Counted from the stretch's first letter, positions 46,050 to 55,816 are shown. The stretch: DNA of 64,000 bases from Solibacillus cecembensis (GCF_001439635.1 NZ_LMBZ01000018.1:2033-66032), one strand, 5' to 3'. Numbers and translations are program-made. Notes: generated by a model not told the origin, from the sequence alone.

Positions 46050-46695
46050 CCCTCTTTAAAAAGATGGGAGTTGATTTCCATTCCGGTCCGGACGCTTTTC
46101 ACGGGCACGGCTCCAACTAACTTGTTTCAGGATACATCCCAAAACAAGTGGATTTTCCGCACGTGCTGTTCCCGTAGGAAGCTTTGCTCTGTAGCGAAAG
46201 GCGCCAGCTACACTCGCCTCCCCTACATTCCAATCAACTCCTTTCTAATCAAGTTTTTACCATTAAAAATCCTAATCTTTTTTAGAATATGAAGTTAGTT
46301 TTCGCTACTCAATATTTTTATTAAAGTACGCACTCTATAATAAAATTTGCCCCTACCATGCTATTGAGCCCGCAAAAAGTGTCGTTTGATATCATTTTTG
46401 CAACATAGTTTTGTCACTTCAAAGGTTAAACTTTGTACAAGGGTTATATATTTTTTGTTCCTTAGCGGCAAAAGAATTAGGATAGCCCTTGCACAATGGG
46501 GAAAATGCAGAAAGTTTTAGAAAGGCAAAACTTTATATAGGCTGGCCTTGCACAAAGCACACAGATGAGTCGTACAGATTTGTGCTAACATTGTCAGTGC
46601 GCCTCATGTGCTTAGCCAGCCTAAACTAGCAGGTACTTTATGAGAACACTTATATCATTAGAATAGATTCTTTGGTTAAACTTATATATTTTGAA
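46050..46695 (+). repeat. R2 composite intergenic repeat, plus orientation
   Basis: The left part (46066-46243), from GTTGATTTCCATTCCGG to TTCCAATCAACTCC, is a palindrome-rich block of a kind common between genes in Bacillales. The middle (about 46285-46535) is AT-rich. The right part is a hairpin GGCTGGC / GCCAGCC with AAGCAC / GTGCTT and ATGAG / CTCAT (46539-46623). Further copies lie at 53.3-53.9 kb (inverted) and 62.9-63.3 kb. It fills most of the 45937-46821 gap; I see no gene. Confidence 0.85.
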
Positions 46696-46766
46696 CCAAA
46701 TAAATTAAATTACGTCTGAAATTATGTCGCGAAAACTAGAAAATTGTATTAGTTTCGCCTGTTTGA

Positions 46767-46795
46767 TTGTATCAAGTAGAAATTTTTTGTATCAT
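46767..46795 (+). promoter_or_regulatory. promoter of mltG
   Basis: TTGTAT (46767-46772) and TATCAT (46790-46795), 17 bp apart, 27 bases before the GTG start. Confidence 0.55.
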
Positions 46796-46821
46796 ATGTA
46801 AGAGAATAAGGGGGGACACCC

Positions 46822-47940
46822 GTGATAAATGATGAACAAAAACAAGAAATGTTTAAAAAAATGAAAGATAGAAAGGGAGAAATTAAAATCGTGCGAAAAA
46901 TTGTATTCGTTGTCGCGCTTATTGCTCTCATTCTACTTGCAATTGGCGGCTATTCAGCCTATAGCTATATATCTTCAGCACTAAAGCCGGTAAATACAGA
47001 ATCGGATAAAAAAATTGAAATTGAAATTCCGATGGGATCTGGAATTACATTAATCTCAAAAATTTTAGAAGAGCATAAAATCGTACAAGATGCGCGCGTT
47101 TTTAAATATTATACAAAATTTAAAAATGAGTCCGAATTTCAGGCTGGTAATTATTCATTAACACAGTCCATGACGCTTGACGAAATTATTGAAAGTCTAA
47201 AAACAGGACGAGTATATCGTGAGCCTGTATTTACAGTGACTATCCCAGAAGGCTTAACATTAGAGCAAGTTTCGAAAGTCATCGAAAAAAATACGAAACA
47301 TAAAGCCGCTGATTTTATGAAGAAAGTGACAGATGAAACTTATATTAAGCAACTAATGGTCGACTATCCAGAGTTGTTAACGGACGCGATATTGGGCGAT
47401 AATATCCGTTTTGCACTGGAAGGATATTTATATCCAGCGACGTATTCTTTCTTTGAAGAAGATCCAAGCTTGGACGAAATTATTAAAAAGATGTTAAGTA
47501 CAACAGATTCAATCGTTTCTGAATTTGAAACAATACTAATCGAAAAAGAGATGTCTGTTCATGAAATGCTCACATTTGCTTCTTTATTAGAAGAAGAAGC
47601 TACAGCGAAAACGGACCGTGAAACAATCGCAAGTGTTTTCTACAACCGTATGGACATTGATATGATGTTGCAAACGGACCCAACAGTACTTTACGCACTT
47701 GGCTCACATAAAGATCGTGTATTATATGAAGATTTAGAAGTAGAGAACGCCTATAATACGTATAAAAACGTAGGCTTGCCGCCAGGACCGATTGCAGGTG
47801 CCGGGAAGTCTTCAATCGAGGCAACGTTAAATCCATCACAAACCGACTATTTATTCTTCTTAGCGGATAAAGAAGGCACGAACCATTTTGCCAAAACATA
47901 TGAAGAACATTTGGTCAATATTGAGAAGTATTTACGTTAA
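46822..47940 (+). CDS. mltG: endolytic murein transglycosylase MltG
   Basis: A 372-residue YceG/MltG-family protein: a basic cytoplasmic N terminus, one membrane segment (about residues 26-46), a LysM-like domain and the catalytic domain with the Glu-rich LLEEEATAKTDRETIASVFYNRM (about 254-276) and MLQTDPTVLYALG. It cuts nascent glycan strands and may act as a terminase for elongation. GTG 46822 follows AAGGGGGG. In B. subtilis (yrrL) it also follows ireB-ruvX-yrzB. Here an R2 repeat precedes it and it has its own promoter. Confidence 0.95.
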   Translation: MINDEQKQEMFKKMKDRKGEIKIVRKIVFVVALIALILLAIGGYSAYSYISSALKPVNTESDKKIEIEIPMGSGITLISKILEEHKIVQDARVFKYYTKFKNESEFQAGNYSLTQSMTLDEIIESLKTGRVYREPVFTVTIPEGLTLEQVSKVIEKNTKHKAADFMKKVTDETYIKQLMVDYPELLTDAILGDNIRFALEGYLYPATYSFFEEDPSLDEIIKKMLSTTDSIVSEFETILIEKEMSVHEMLTFASLLEEEATAKTDRETIASVFYNRMDIDMMLQTDPTVLYALGSHKDRVLYEDLEVENAYNTYKNVGLPPGPIAGAGKSSIEATLNPSQTDYLFFLADKEGTNHFAKTYEEHLVNIEKYLR

Positions 47941-47950
47941 ATTGACATCG

Positions 47951-48047
47951 GTCGGGGGCTAGGGTCAACACGATGTTGTTAAAGGAATCGAGTACTTTAC
48001 TAATTCCGTCTAAAGTCGGAATTAGTAAAGATAATTCGCATTCCTTT
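47951..48047 (-). repeat. R1 module-B-like element, inverted, after mltG
   Basis: Read on the minus strand it has arms AAAGGAAT / ATTCCTTT, an inner 14-bp perfect hairpin CTTTACTAATTCCG / CGGAATTAGTAAAG (47995-48008 and 48017-48030), then CAACAtcgTGTTGACCC. That last part matches the end of module B at 41.29 kb. The inner hairpin, followed by TTCCTTTTCTTTT on the plus strand, may also terminate mltG transcription. Confidence 0.65.
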
Positions 48048-48191
48048 TCTTTTCATGCTATTATAAGTTGTGATTTTTGTCCTAATATATAATTTATTGT
48101 AGGCGCAAACAACTAAGTTTCGTCTTTTTTCATGAGATTTCATGCATTGACAAAAGGCAGCACCTACAAACAGCTAAAAGGGGTTTAACAA

Positions 48192-48824
48192 ATGGAGTTA
48201 TCAGATGCGTATATCGCTTCTTTCATATCGAATCGTGATGAATTGCTGCTTGAAATGGAACGATTTGCACAGGAAAATCATGTGCCTATTATGCAATTAG
48301 CTGGTATTGAATCATTAAATCAATTACTGCGCATTCAAAAACCGACAAGCATATTAGAAATCGGTACAGCAATTGGTTATTCCGCAATACGTATGGCACA
48401 AGCATTGCCAGAATGTCAGATTGTGACGATTGAGCGAGATGCGGCGCGTGTGCAACATGCAAAAGCGTTTATTGCCAGATCAGCAGAAGCAAATCGCATA
48501 CAGGTAATTGAAGGTGATGCGTTAGAGGTAGAACTTGAAGAAATTCCATCTACTTTTGATGCCGTTTTTATTGATGCGGCGAAAGGCCAATACTTAAAGT
48601 TTTTCGAAAAATATTCACCGCTCGTACCATCGGGTGGCGTATTATATATCGATAATATGTATATGCACGGGCTTTCAGACTTAGATATTAAAGAAGTACC
48701 GAGAAGAAAAAGAACAATGATCCGCAACTTAAAAACGTTTTCAGACTGGATTATGGCGCATCCAGATTATACGAGCGCATTTTTCCCAGTTGGCGATGGA
48801 TTGTTAATTTGTTTGAAGAGGTGA
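48192..48824 (+). CDS. trmR: tRNA 5-hydroxyuridine methyltransferase TrmR
   Basis: A 210-residue class I SAM methyltransferase of the O-methyltransferase-3 family (YrrM). SAM motif I LEIGTAIGYSA is at residues 54-64, with the metal site VFIDAAKGQY and the DNMYMHG segment. In B. subtilis TrmR methylates 5-hydroxyuridine 34 of tRNA to 5-methoxyuridine. The next two genes supply the hydroxylation step, so this is a wobble-uridine modification operon. Confidence 0.94.
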   Translation: MELSDAYIASFISNRDELLLEMERFAQENHVPIMQLAGIESLNQLLRIQKPTSILEIGTAIGYSAIRMAQALPECQIVTIERDAARVQHAKAFIARSAEANRIQVIEGDALEVELEEIPSTFDAVFIDAAKGQYLKFFEKYSPLVPSGGVLYIDNMYMHGLSDLDIKEVPRRKRTMIRNLKTFSDWIMAHPDYTSAFFPVGDGLLICLKR

Positions 48825-48830
48825 CGAAAG

Positions 48831-49763
48831 GTGAAGAAACCAGAATTATTAGTAACACCACAATCGGTGGAACATGTACAAGCATTACTACAAGCAGGTG
48901 CGGATGCATTTGTCATTGGTGAACAAAAATTCGGCCTACGTTTAGCGGGAGAATTTACAGTCGCCCAAGTAGAAGAAGCAACAGCAATTATTCACGCTGC
49001 AGGTAAAAAAGTGTATGTCGCAGTGAACGCGATTTTCCATAATGATCGAATTGACGCATTAGATGCCTATGTAGTAGAAATGCAACGTATTGGTGTAGAC
49101 GCACTATTATTCGGTGATCCAGCGGTTGTTATGTCGGCTCGTGAGCAAGACATTACAATTCCTCTACACTGGAGTCCTGAAACGATTGCGACAAACTGGT
49201 TCCAAGTAAACTATTGGGGCGAGCGTGGCAGTAAGCGTGCCGTATTAGCGCGCGAGCTTTCAGTGGATGAAGTGATTGAAATTAAAGAAAATACAACACA
49301 TGAAATTGAAGTGCAAGTACACGGTATGACATGTATGTTCCAATCAAAACGTTCATTGCTAGGTAACTATTTCTTATATCGCGACGAAGCAATGGAAATT
49401 GAAAACCGTAAAGACCAAAAAAATATGTTCTTACATGATAAAGAGCGTAAAAATAAATACCCAATTTATGAGGATTTGAATGGTACAAACATCTTCTCTC
49501 CGAATGATATGTGCATTATCGAAGAATTAAACGAATTATTCGAAGCGGGTATTGATTCGTTGAAAATCGACGGCGTTCTTCACACATTTGACTATGTCGT
49601 AACGGTTACGAATTTATATCGTCAAGCTATTGATGCTTACTTTGATCAAGGTGAAGATGCATACGAAAACATTAAATCTGAGTTATTTGAGCAAATTGAA
49701 GCCATTCAGCCAGCTTTACGCCCACTGGACACAGGATTCATCTACAAAGAGACAGTATACTAG
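48831..49763 (+). CDS. trhP1: peptidase-U32-family tRNA hydroxylation protein TrhP1 (YrrN)
   Basis: A 310-residue U32-family protein. It has the family EVQVHGMTCMFQSKRSLLGNYF segment but lacks the full cysteine cluster present in the next gene. In B. subtilis YrrN and YrrO together are needed for prephenate-dependent hydroxylation of tRNA uridine 34. GTG 48831 lies six bases after trmR and overlaps its ribosome-binding zone, indicating coupling. Annotated U32 peptidase activity should not be assumed. Confidence 0.92.
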   Translation: MKKPELLVTPQSVEHVQALLQAGADAFVIGEQKFGLRLAGEFTVAQVEEATAIIHAAGKKVYVAVNAIFHNDRIDALDAYVVEMQRIGVDALLFGDPAVVMSAREQDITIPLHWSPETIATNWFQVNYWGERGSKRAVLARELSVDEVIEIKENTTHEIEVQVHGMTCMFQSKRSLLGNYFLYRDEAMEIENRKDQKNMFLHDKERKNKYPIYEDLNGTNIFSPNDMCIIEELNELFEAGIDSLKIDGVLHTFDYVVTVTNLYRQAIDAYFDQGEDAYENIKSELFEQIEAIQPALRPLDTGFIYKETVY

Positions 49764-49780
49764 GAAGGGGAGCGTAACAG

Positions 49781-51058
49781 ATGCTTGAATTAATTCAAAA
49801 CGAAAAAATCCGTTCAACAGTAGACGGTAAAATAGTTATCACGAAAAAACCAGAGCTTTTAGCACCTGCGGGAAGCTTAGAAAAATTAAAAGTGGCTGTG
49901 CATTACGGAGCAGATGCTGTATTTATCGGTGGACAAGAATTTGGTTTACGATCAAATGCAGGTAACTTCACGATTGAAGAGATGAAAGAAGGCGTTGAAT
50001 TCGCCGAAAAATATGGTGCGGTTATTTATGTAACGACGAATATTTTTGCGCACAATGAAAACATGGATGGTCTTGAAGAGTACTTACAAGGGATTGAAGG
50101 TGCTGGTGTAAAGGGCATCATCGTAGCGGACCCATTGATTATCGAAACATGTAAAAAAGTCGCACCAAAACTAGAAATCCACCTGTCAACACAGCAATCA
50201 TTGTCAAACTGGAAAGCTGTGAAGTATTGGAAGGATGAAGGTTTGGAGCGTGTCGTACTTGCCCGTGAAGTTGGCGGGGAAGAAATGCTTAAAATGAAAG
50301 AAAAAGTAGATGTTGAAATCGAGGCATTCGTACATGGTGCGATGTGTATTGCATACTCAGGTCGCTGTACATTATCGAACCATATGACAGCGCGTGACTC
50401 TAACCGTGGCGGTTGTTGCCAATCTTGTCGTTGGGATTATGATTTATATGAAAACAATGACGGGGAAGAAGTGGCATTGTTTAATGAAGGTGAAGCACCA
50501 TTCGCCATGAGCCCGAAAGATTTAAAATTAATCGAATCCATTCCACATATGATCGAGCTAGGTATTGATTCGTTAAAAGTAGAAGGTCGTATGAAATCGA
50601 TTCACTACGTAGCAACGGTTATTTCTGTGTATCGTAAAGTCATTGATGCGTACTGTGCGGACCCTGTAAACTTCCAAATTAAAAAGGAATGGTTGGTAGA
50701 ATTAGCGCGCTGTGCAAACCGTGCTGCTGCTTCATCATTCTTTGAAGGTGAACCGAGCTACAAGCAACAAATGTTTGGTTTCCATTCACATAAAATGAAA
50801 TGGGACTTTGCTGGTCTTGTGTTAGATTACGATGTGGATACACAAATGGTCACATTAGAGCAACGTAACCACTTCAAAATGGGTGATACGATTGAATTTT
50901 TCGGTCCAAATATGGAAACATTTGAACAAACAGTTGGACAACTTTGGGATGAGGACGGCGAAGAGTTAGATGTTGCACGTCATCCATTACAAATTGTGAA
51001 ATTTAAAGTAGAGTACCCTGTTTCAAAACTTGATATGATGCGAAAGGAGAATAAATAA
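49781..51058 (+). CDS. trhP2: peptidase-U32-family tRNA hydroxylation protein TrhP2 (YrrO)
   Basis: A 425-residue U32 protein with the complete family signature EAFVHGAMCIAYSGRCTLSNH and the CCQSCRWDYDL cysteine cluster, suitable for an iron-sulfur centre, plus a C-terminal beta-barrel extension. It works with TrhP1 in hydroxylating uridine 34 in tRNA. AAGGGGAGCG precedes the ATG. udk follows with no gap. Confidence 0.94.
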   Translation: MLELIQNEKIRSTVDGKIVITKKPELLAPAGSLEKLKVAVHYGADAVFIGGQEFGLRSNAGNFTIEEMKEGVEFAEKYGAVIYVTTNIFAHNENMDGLEEYLQGIEGAGVKGIIVADPLIIETCKKVAPKLEIHLSTQQSLSNWKAVKYWKDEGLERVVLAREVGGEEMLKMKEKVDVEIEAFVHGAMCIAYSGRCTLSNHMTARDSNRGGCCQSCRWDYDLYENNDGEEVALFNEGEAPFAMSPKDLKLIESIPHMIELGIDSLKVEGRMKSIHYVATVISVYRKVIDAYCADPVNFQIKKEWLVELARCANRAAASSFFEGEPSYKQQMFGFHSHKMKWDFAGLVLDYDVDTQMVTLEQRNHFKMGDTIEFFGPNMETFEQTVGQLWDEDGEELDVARHPLQIVKFKVEYPVSKLDMMRKENK

Positions 51059-51694
51059 ATGTCAAAGCGCCCAGTTGTTATCGGGATAGCAGGTGGTTCA
51101 TGCTCGGGGAAAACGAGTGTAACGAAAGCCATTTATGATGTCTACCGTGAGCATTCAGTTGTTGTCATTGAACAAGATTATTATTATAAGGATCAAAGTC
51201 ATATGACATTTGAGCAGCGTCTTGATACAAATTATGACCATCCTTTAGCCTTTGATACAGATTTATTAATCGAGCATATCCATGCATTACTTGATTACAA
51301 AGCGATTGAAAAGCCGGTCTATGATTACGTTAACCATACGCGTTCAGATGAAGTTATTACAGTTGAACCACAGGATGTCATCATTATTGAAGGTATCCTC
51401 GTATTAGAAGATGAACGCTTACGTAATTTAATGGATATCAAACTTTTCGTTGACACGGATTCAGATTTACGTATTATTCGTCGTATTCAACGTGACATTA
51501 AAGAACGCGGACGTACAGCAGATTCTGTCATCGACCAATATTTATCAGCGGTTCGTCCAATGCATAATATGTTCATTGAACCGACAAAACGCTATGCAGA
51601 TGTCATCATTCCAGAAGGTGGCGGAAACAACGTGGCAATTGATTTAATGGTCACGAAAATAAAAACAATTCTTGAATCTAATTCAATTGTGTAA
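51059..51694 (+). CDS. udk: uridine kinase
   Basis: A 211-residue P-loop kinase that phosphorylates uridine and cytidine. Walker A is [30 protein letters not shown] and [14 protein letters not shown] are typical. AAAGGAGA at the end of trhP2 is its ribosome-binding site, and the ATG starts directly after the trhP2 stop. Last gene of the trmR operon. Confidence 0.97.
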   Translation: MSKRPVVIGIAGGSCSGKTSVTKAIYDVYREHSVVVIEQDYYYKDQSHMTFEQRLDTNYDHPLAFDTDLLIEHIHALLDYKAIEKPVYDYVNHTRSDEVITVEPQDVIIIEGILVLEDERLRNLMDIKLFVDTDSDLRIIRRIQRDIKERGRTADSVIDQYLSAVRPMHNMFIEPTKRYADVIIPEGGGNNVAIDLMVTKIKTILESNSIV

Positions 51695-51731
51695 TATGAT
51701 GGGTTAGTATTTACAATATTTTTCATTTAAC

Positions 51732-51760
51732 TTGACAATATTAAATGTCAATTATATAAG
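51732..51760 (+). promoter_or_regulatory. candidate promoter of greA with palindromic -35 region
   Basis: TTGACA (51732-51737) and TATAAG (51755-51760), 17 bp apart. The -35 is one arm of TTGACA-N8-TGTCAA, a possible operator. It implies a greA leader of about 240 nt; a second TTGACA lies at about 51892. The 51695-52007 gap holds no gene. Confidence 0.55.
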
Positions 51761-52007
51761 TATTAGCGAAATTCGGGTGCTAGTAATTACTGTGTAAAAT
51801 GCCTTCTATATTCGGCCATTTGCACATAGTATGAACTAGTAGTCGGGTTTTCTATTATTTATGAATCAAAATTAATACGTGTGTTGACAAGTCGTTTGTG
51901 CATTATTTGAAGCACGTGCGCGATTTTATTATTACTATAAAAGAAAACGATTGCAAAAAGATAGAATGCAACGGAAGTTTTCGAGCATTTACTAAGGAGT
52001 GGGAATT

Positions 52008-52493
52008 ATGTCAAACGAAAAACAGTACCCTATGACGAACGAGGGGAAACAAAAACTAGAAGCAGAATTAGAAACTTTAAAAACAGTAAAACGTCCAGAA
52101 GTAGTGGATCGTATTAAAGTAGCACGTAGCTTTGGAGATTTATCGGAAAACTCTGAGTATGATTCGGCGAAAGAAGAGCAAGGGTTTGTTGAAGGTCGTA
52201 TTTCTGCAATTGAACATATGTTACGTAATGCGGTTATCATTACAGAAGATGGTACAAGCAATGCGGTTGCATTAGGAAAAACGGTTACTTTTGATGAATT
52301 AATTAAAGGCAAGCGCGCAAACTTTGAGGAAAGCTATATTATCGTTGGTTCAGCGGAAGCAGACCCAGTGGAAGGTAAAATTTCAAACGACTCACCAATT
52401 GCGAAAGCATTAATGGGTCACCAAGTGGACGATGTTGTAAAACTAGTAACACCAGGTGGCGAAATGGAAGTTGTTATTTTAGAAATTAAATAA
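52008..52493 (+). CDS. greA: transcription elongation factor GreA
   Basis: A 161-residue factor that stimulates transcript cleavage in backtracked RNA polymerase. The N-terminal coiled coil carries the acidic tip ([15 protein letters not shown]), and the C-terminal FKBP-like domain ends with [20 protein letters not shown] 52008 after AAGGAGTG is preferred to the in-frame GTG at 51999, which lies on that site. Confidence 0.97.
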   Translation: MSNEKQYPMTNEGKQKLEAELETLKTVKRPEVVDRIKVARSFGDLSENSEYDSAKEEQGFVEGRISAIEHMLRNAVIITEDGTSNAVALGKTVTFDELIKGKRANFEESYIIVGSAEADPVEGKISNDSPIAKALMGHQVDDVVKLVTPGGEMEVVILEIK

Positions 52494-52496
52494 TTA

Positions 52497-52535
52497 AAAG
52501 GTAGTTAGCAAACTTGGCTAACTACCTTTAATTTT
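52497..52535 (+). terminator. terminator of greA
   Basis: Perfect 13-bp stem AAAGGTAGTTAGC / GCTAACTACCTTT followed by AATTTTG. Confidence 0.85.
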
Positions 52536-52570
52536 GTTAAAATAGTGAAACAAATATTGGGGGTGATTGG

Positions 52571-53239
52571 GTGGAACGAAAAAAACGATTTCAAACACGA
52601 GCACAATATACAGAAGAAAAAGCGAAATCATCTAAGTTTTACAAAATGGATAAAATGTTGAATTACTTAATTGCCGTTGTAGCGATTTTAATTGTTGTGA
52701 CGCTCGGCTGGCTTATTTCTGGGGATGATGAGTCCTCTGACCAAGCGGAAGAACAACAGCAGGTAGACAAGCCATCACAAGACGCAGTGGGACAAGGGGA
52801 AGACAGCGAAGACCAGTCCACGCCAACTGAAGGACAATCGAACGAAGAGGATGAAGAGCCAGTAGCAGACACTGAGCAAGATGTTGACCAGTCAAACACA
52901 GTGGTGACACCTTCCGCCGAACCTAATGTCAAAGAAGTGCACACAAATGCAGATTGGCCAGCGTATCCAACTGCGCAAACAGGTGAGCATGTTTCTACCT
53001 TTGAAAAAGGGCATATTGATTACGAAGAAAAATTGAAGGCGATTTTTAGCGTTCTTGATATTGAGCAAGAAAATAGTATCGTCTGGAGAGTGGGAAATAA
53101 CGGCGATGCACAATCAGCAATCGCAGTCGTCCATTCAAAAGATAAAGGAAAAATATACCGTGTCAGCATCGAATGGGGTGACAATGAAGGCTGGAAACCA
53201 ATCCAGTATGAAGTGTTAAATTCATTAGAAGGAATTTAG
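52571..53239 (+). CDS. yrrS: YrrS-like DUF1510 membrane protein
   Basis: A 222-residue protein: a basic cytoplasmic start, one membrane segment (about residues 31-52), a long acidic Gln/Glu/Asp/Ser-rich linker (about 53-120) and a C-terminal DUF1510 domain (about 125-220, WPAYPTAQTGEHVSTFEKG). B. subtilis yrrS is in the same place, before a penicillin-binding protein gene that is missing here. Function is unknown but a cell-wall link is suspected. GTG 52571 follows GGGGGTGAT. Confidence 0.88.
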   Translation: MERKKRFQTRAQYTEEKAKSSKFYKMDKMLNYLIAVVAILIVVTLGWLISGDDESSDQAEEQQQVDKPSQDAVGQGEDSEDQSTPTEGQSNEEDEEPVADTEQDVDQSNTVVTPSAEPNVKEVHTNADWPAYPTAQTGEHVSTFEKGHIDYEEKLKAIFSVLDIEQENSIVWRVGNNGDAQSAIAVVHSKDKGKIYRVSIEWGDNEGWKPIQYEVLNSLEGI

Positions 53240-53287
53240 TACGAACAGTGAGTGGAAGTTATTTTTGAAAATTAGTTAAAGAAAATG

Positions 53288-53935
53288 TTCAATATATATA
53301 AGTTAAACAAAAGATTCTATCCTTTTGATGTAAGTTTTCTAATATAGCTTCTAATAAAGTATGTGCTAGCTAAGCACATGAGACGCACAGTTTTGTTGTA
53401 CAAATCTGTACGACTCATCTGTGTGCTTTGTGCAAGGCCAGCCTCAATAAAGTTTTGCCTTCTAAAGCTTTCTGCATTTATTGCGCCGCTACCGTGGGAT
53501 GCGGCGTTATCCTCAATAAAGTTTGTCCCATTGGAAAAGGTCTAACCTATTTCTTTTCCAGTCAGGAGAAAAAATTATATAACCTTTGTGTAAAATTAAA
53601 CCTTTTTAACGGTGGAAACAGGCTGTAAAAGTGGGAATAAACGGCATGTTTGCAGTCTCGACTGATTTTATTGTTGGACTCATTTTTCAATAAAGAGATT
53701 GAGTAGCTGAAATTAACTTCATATTAAAAAAATGATTAGAGACTGGAATGCAGGGGAGGAGAGTGTAGCTGACGGCTGGCGCCTTTCGCTACAGAGCAAA
53801 GCTTCCTGCGGGAACAGTACGTGCGGAAAATCCACTTGTTTCGAGGTGTACCGAGAAGCAAGTTAGTTGGAGCCGTGCCCGCGGAAAGCGTCCGACCCGG
53901 AATGGAAATCAACTCCCCCTTTTTAGATAGGATTT
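53288..53935 (-). repeat. R2 composite intergenic repeat, inverted
   Basis: Reverse-complement copy of the 46.05-46.70 kb element, with the same order of parts: the GTTGATTTCC palindrome-rich block at the right (about 53740-53925), the AT-rich middle, and the GGCTGGCC hairpin at the left (about 53362-53445). It keeps a GCCGC..GCGGC hairpin (about 53480-53510) also seen in the 63 kb copy. No gene is seen in the 53240-54117 gap. Confidence 0.87.
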
Positions 53936-54117
53936 TTAATGAATTATTTATAAGCTAGTATTATAGCTTTACCTTGACGAAATATAGAGGATTGCTTATT
54001 TTAAGAAGAGTGTTTTATTTAAATTTAGCAGAAAACTCCTACTGAATTTAGATAAACCTTCGGAGAAATTCAAAAATTATCCGAGGTGTGATTGATATAA
54101 CTGGAGGAATGAAAATT

Positions 54118-54810
54118 ATGAAAATTGCTGTAATCGGTGCTATGGAACAAGAAGTAGAATTATTACGTGGAGCATTGCAAAATGTCGAAACAATCTCTAT
54201 TGCCAATAGTGAGTATACGACGGGTACTTACGACGGGAAGGACGTTGTATTATTAAAAAGTGGGATTGGTAAAGTAAATGCCGCTATGTCTACAACGATT
54301 TTATTACAACAATTCAAACCCGATGTCGTGATTAATACAGGCTCTGCTGGTGGTTTTGATACAGCTTTAGAAGTTGGTGCAATCGTTATTTCAGATGAAG
54401 TTCGCCATCATGACGTAGACGTTACTGTATTCGGCTATGAAATTGGCCAAATGGCGGGTATGCCAGCTGCTTATAAATCAGATGCAAAACTAATGGAAGT
54501 TGCTAAGCAAGCTGTTACGGAGGTAGGAGAGCATCAATACGGAATAGGCTTAATTTGCTCTGGAGACGTATTTATGAGCAATCCACAACGTGTAGAAGCT
54601 GTACGTAAAGATTTCCCGACAATGAAGGCAGTCGAAATGGAAGCAGCTGCAGTTGCACAAGTATGTCATCAGTTTGATACACCATTTGTCGTTATTCGTG
54701 CATTATCAGATATCGCTGGTCAAGAATCAAACATTAGTTTTGATGAGTTTTTACCTGTTGCAGCAAAACATTCGACTGAAATTGTATTAAAAGCGATTTC
54801 CATTCTATAA
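54118..54810 (+). CDS. mtnN: 5'-methylthioadenosine/S-adenosylhomocysteine nucleosidase
   Basis: A 230-residue nucleosidase (Pfs) that splits adenine from methylthioadenosine and S-adenosylhomocysteine. MKIAVIGAMEQEVELL, GSAGGFD, the Glu of AVEMEAAAVAQV and the catalytic Asp of ALSDIAGQ are visible. The frame is open upstream to 54088, but ATG 54118 matches the family and lies 10 bases after GGAGG. It recycles the products of the many SAM enzymes here (TrmR, YqeM, QueA by-products). Confidence 0.96.
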   Translation: MKIAVIGAMEQEVELLRGALQNVETISIANSEYTTGTYDGKDVVLLKSGIGKVNAAMSTTILLQQFKPDVVINTGSAGGFDTALEVGAIVISDEVRHHDVDVTVFGYEIGQMAGMPAAYKSDAKLMEVAKQAVTEVGEHQYGIGLICSGDVFMSNPQRVEAVRKDFPTMKAVEMEAAAVAQVCHQFDTPFVVIRALSDIAGQESNISFDEFLPVAAKHSTEIVLKAISIL

Positions 54811-54926
54811 TTCAAAATTCTTTCATAAATTATAGAGATAACTGTTAAAAAATTCACAGTCAGTTTTTTTATTAAATGTTAGGGTACAAGGAGAGTATAC
54901 TATCGTTTTTTAAGGAGGCAAATCAG

Positions 54927-55013
54927 ATGGTTTTTTTAATGACAATCGCGGTAGGTATTACAACAGTTGCAGGTTTAATTATGTTCGCTGAAACAAGTGA
55001 AGATACAAATTAG
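54927..55013 (+). CDS. 28-residue single-helix membrane peptide
   Basis: A very short frame, MVFLMTIAVGITTVAGLIMF followed by AETSEDTN. It is one membrane helix with an acidic tail, preceded by an ideal AAGGAGG seven bases before the ATG. A TATACT element at about 54897-54902 and a bidirectional terminator at 55053 frame it as its own transcription unit. I do not recognise a family. The strong ribosome-binding site and helix make it more credible than chance. Confidence 0.65.
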   Translation: MVFLMTIAVGITTVAGLIMFAETSEDTN

Positions 55014-55052
55014 TCCGAACATATTGTTTTGACGTATAGCATAAACGAGCGA

Positions 55053-55086
55053 AAAAAGGTTGCCATTTTATTGGCAACCTTTTTAC
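55053..55086. terminator. bidirectional terminator between the small peptide gene and sigK
   Basis: Stem AAAAAGGTTGCCA / TGGCAACCTTTTT with loop TTTTAT and T runs on both strands. Confidence 0.9.
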
Positions 55087-55099
55087 ATGCTCTAATTTG

Positions 55100-55816
55100 C
55101 TAATGCTCCATACGCTCATTATGCTTAAATTGTTGGTACAACTTGATGAGTGCTCTTTTTTCAATGCGTGAAACATAGCTTCTCGAAATATTTAAATGTT
55201 TGGCAATTTCCTTTTGCGTGAGCGGTTCAAAATTTTGAAGGCCGTAACGATAGGAAATAATTTCTAACTCACGTGGATCTAGTGTATCTAAATATTGGTA
55301 AAGCTGTGCAAAATGTTCTTTTTGTTCGATATGATCAATGGCGGAAGGTTCTTCAAGCTGAAGTAAATCCCGAATTTGGAGCGATTGCCCTTCATTATCG
55401 GTGCCGATTGGTTCAAAGAGAGAAACATCTTTTTGTACCTTTTTTTGCGAACGTAAATGCATTAATATTTCATTTTCAATACAGCGTGCTGCATACGTAG
55501 CTAGGCGTGTTTTTTTATCCGGTGTATAACTGCTTACTGCTTTCATTAAACCGATTGTACCAATTGAAATATAATCATCAAGGAGCTCGTGGGATGGATG
55601 GAATTTTTTCACGACATGGGCAACTAATCGCATGTTCCGTTCAATTAATTCAATTCGTGCTTGGTCATCGCCTTCCATAAACCGGGCAATTGTTATAGCC
55701 TCTTCTTCACGTGAAAGGGGCTTATAAAATGCCTGCCCTTTTAAATAACCAAGCAGTGCGGGGATCTCAAGCCAAAGCTGAAGGAAAGAAGTAACTATAG
55801 CGCTCAAGCGATACAT
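55100..55816 (-). CDS. sigK: RNA polymerase sigma factor SigK (pro-sigma-K)
   Basis: A 238-residue late mother-cell sporulation sigma factor. A hydrophobic pro-sequence of about 20 residues (SAIVTSFLQLWLEIPALLGYL) is removed by SpoIVFB, encoded at 5.8 kb. Region 2 contains DDYISIGTIGLMKAVSSY and TYAARCIENEILMHLR; region 4 contains LTQKEIAKHLNISRSYVSRI. The gene is continuous, with no skin-type insertion as in B. subtilis 168. Start is ATG 55816 directly on AAAGG, or TTG 55807 eight bases after it. Confidence 0.95.
   Translation of the reverse strand: MYRLSAIVTSFLQLWLEIPALLGYLKGQAFYKPLSREEEAITIARFMEGDDQARIELIERNMRLVAHVVKKFHPSHELLDDYISIGTIGLMKAVSSYTPDKKTRLATYAARCIENEILMHLRSQKKVQKDVSLFEPIGTDNEGQSLQIRDLLQLEEPSAIDHIEQKEHFAQLYQYLDTLDPRELEIISYRYGLQNFEPLTQKEIAKHLNISRSYVSRIEKRALIKLYQQFKHNERMEH

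Noticed and set aside
46071..46292. Frame of 73 codons in the gap before mltG
   Set aside because: Lies entirely in R2 and is not kept open in the other copies.
53363..53628. Two overlapping frames in the gap before mtnN
   Set aside because: They read the complement of the R2 element and are not preserved in the 46 or 63 kb copies.
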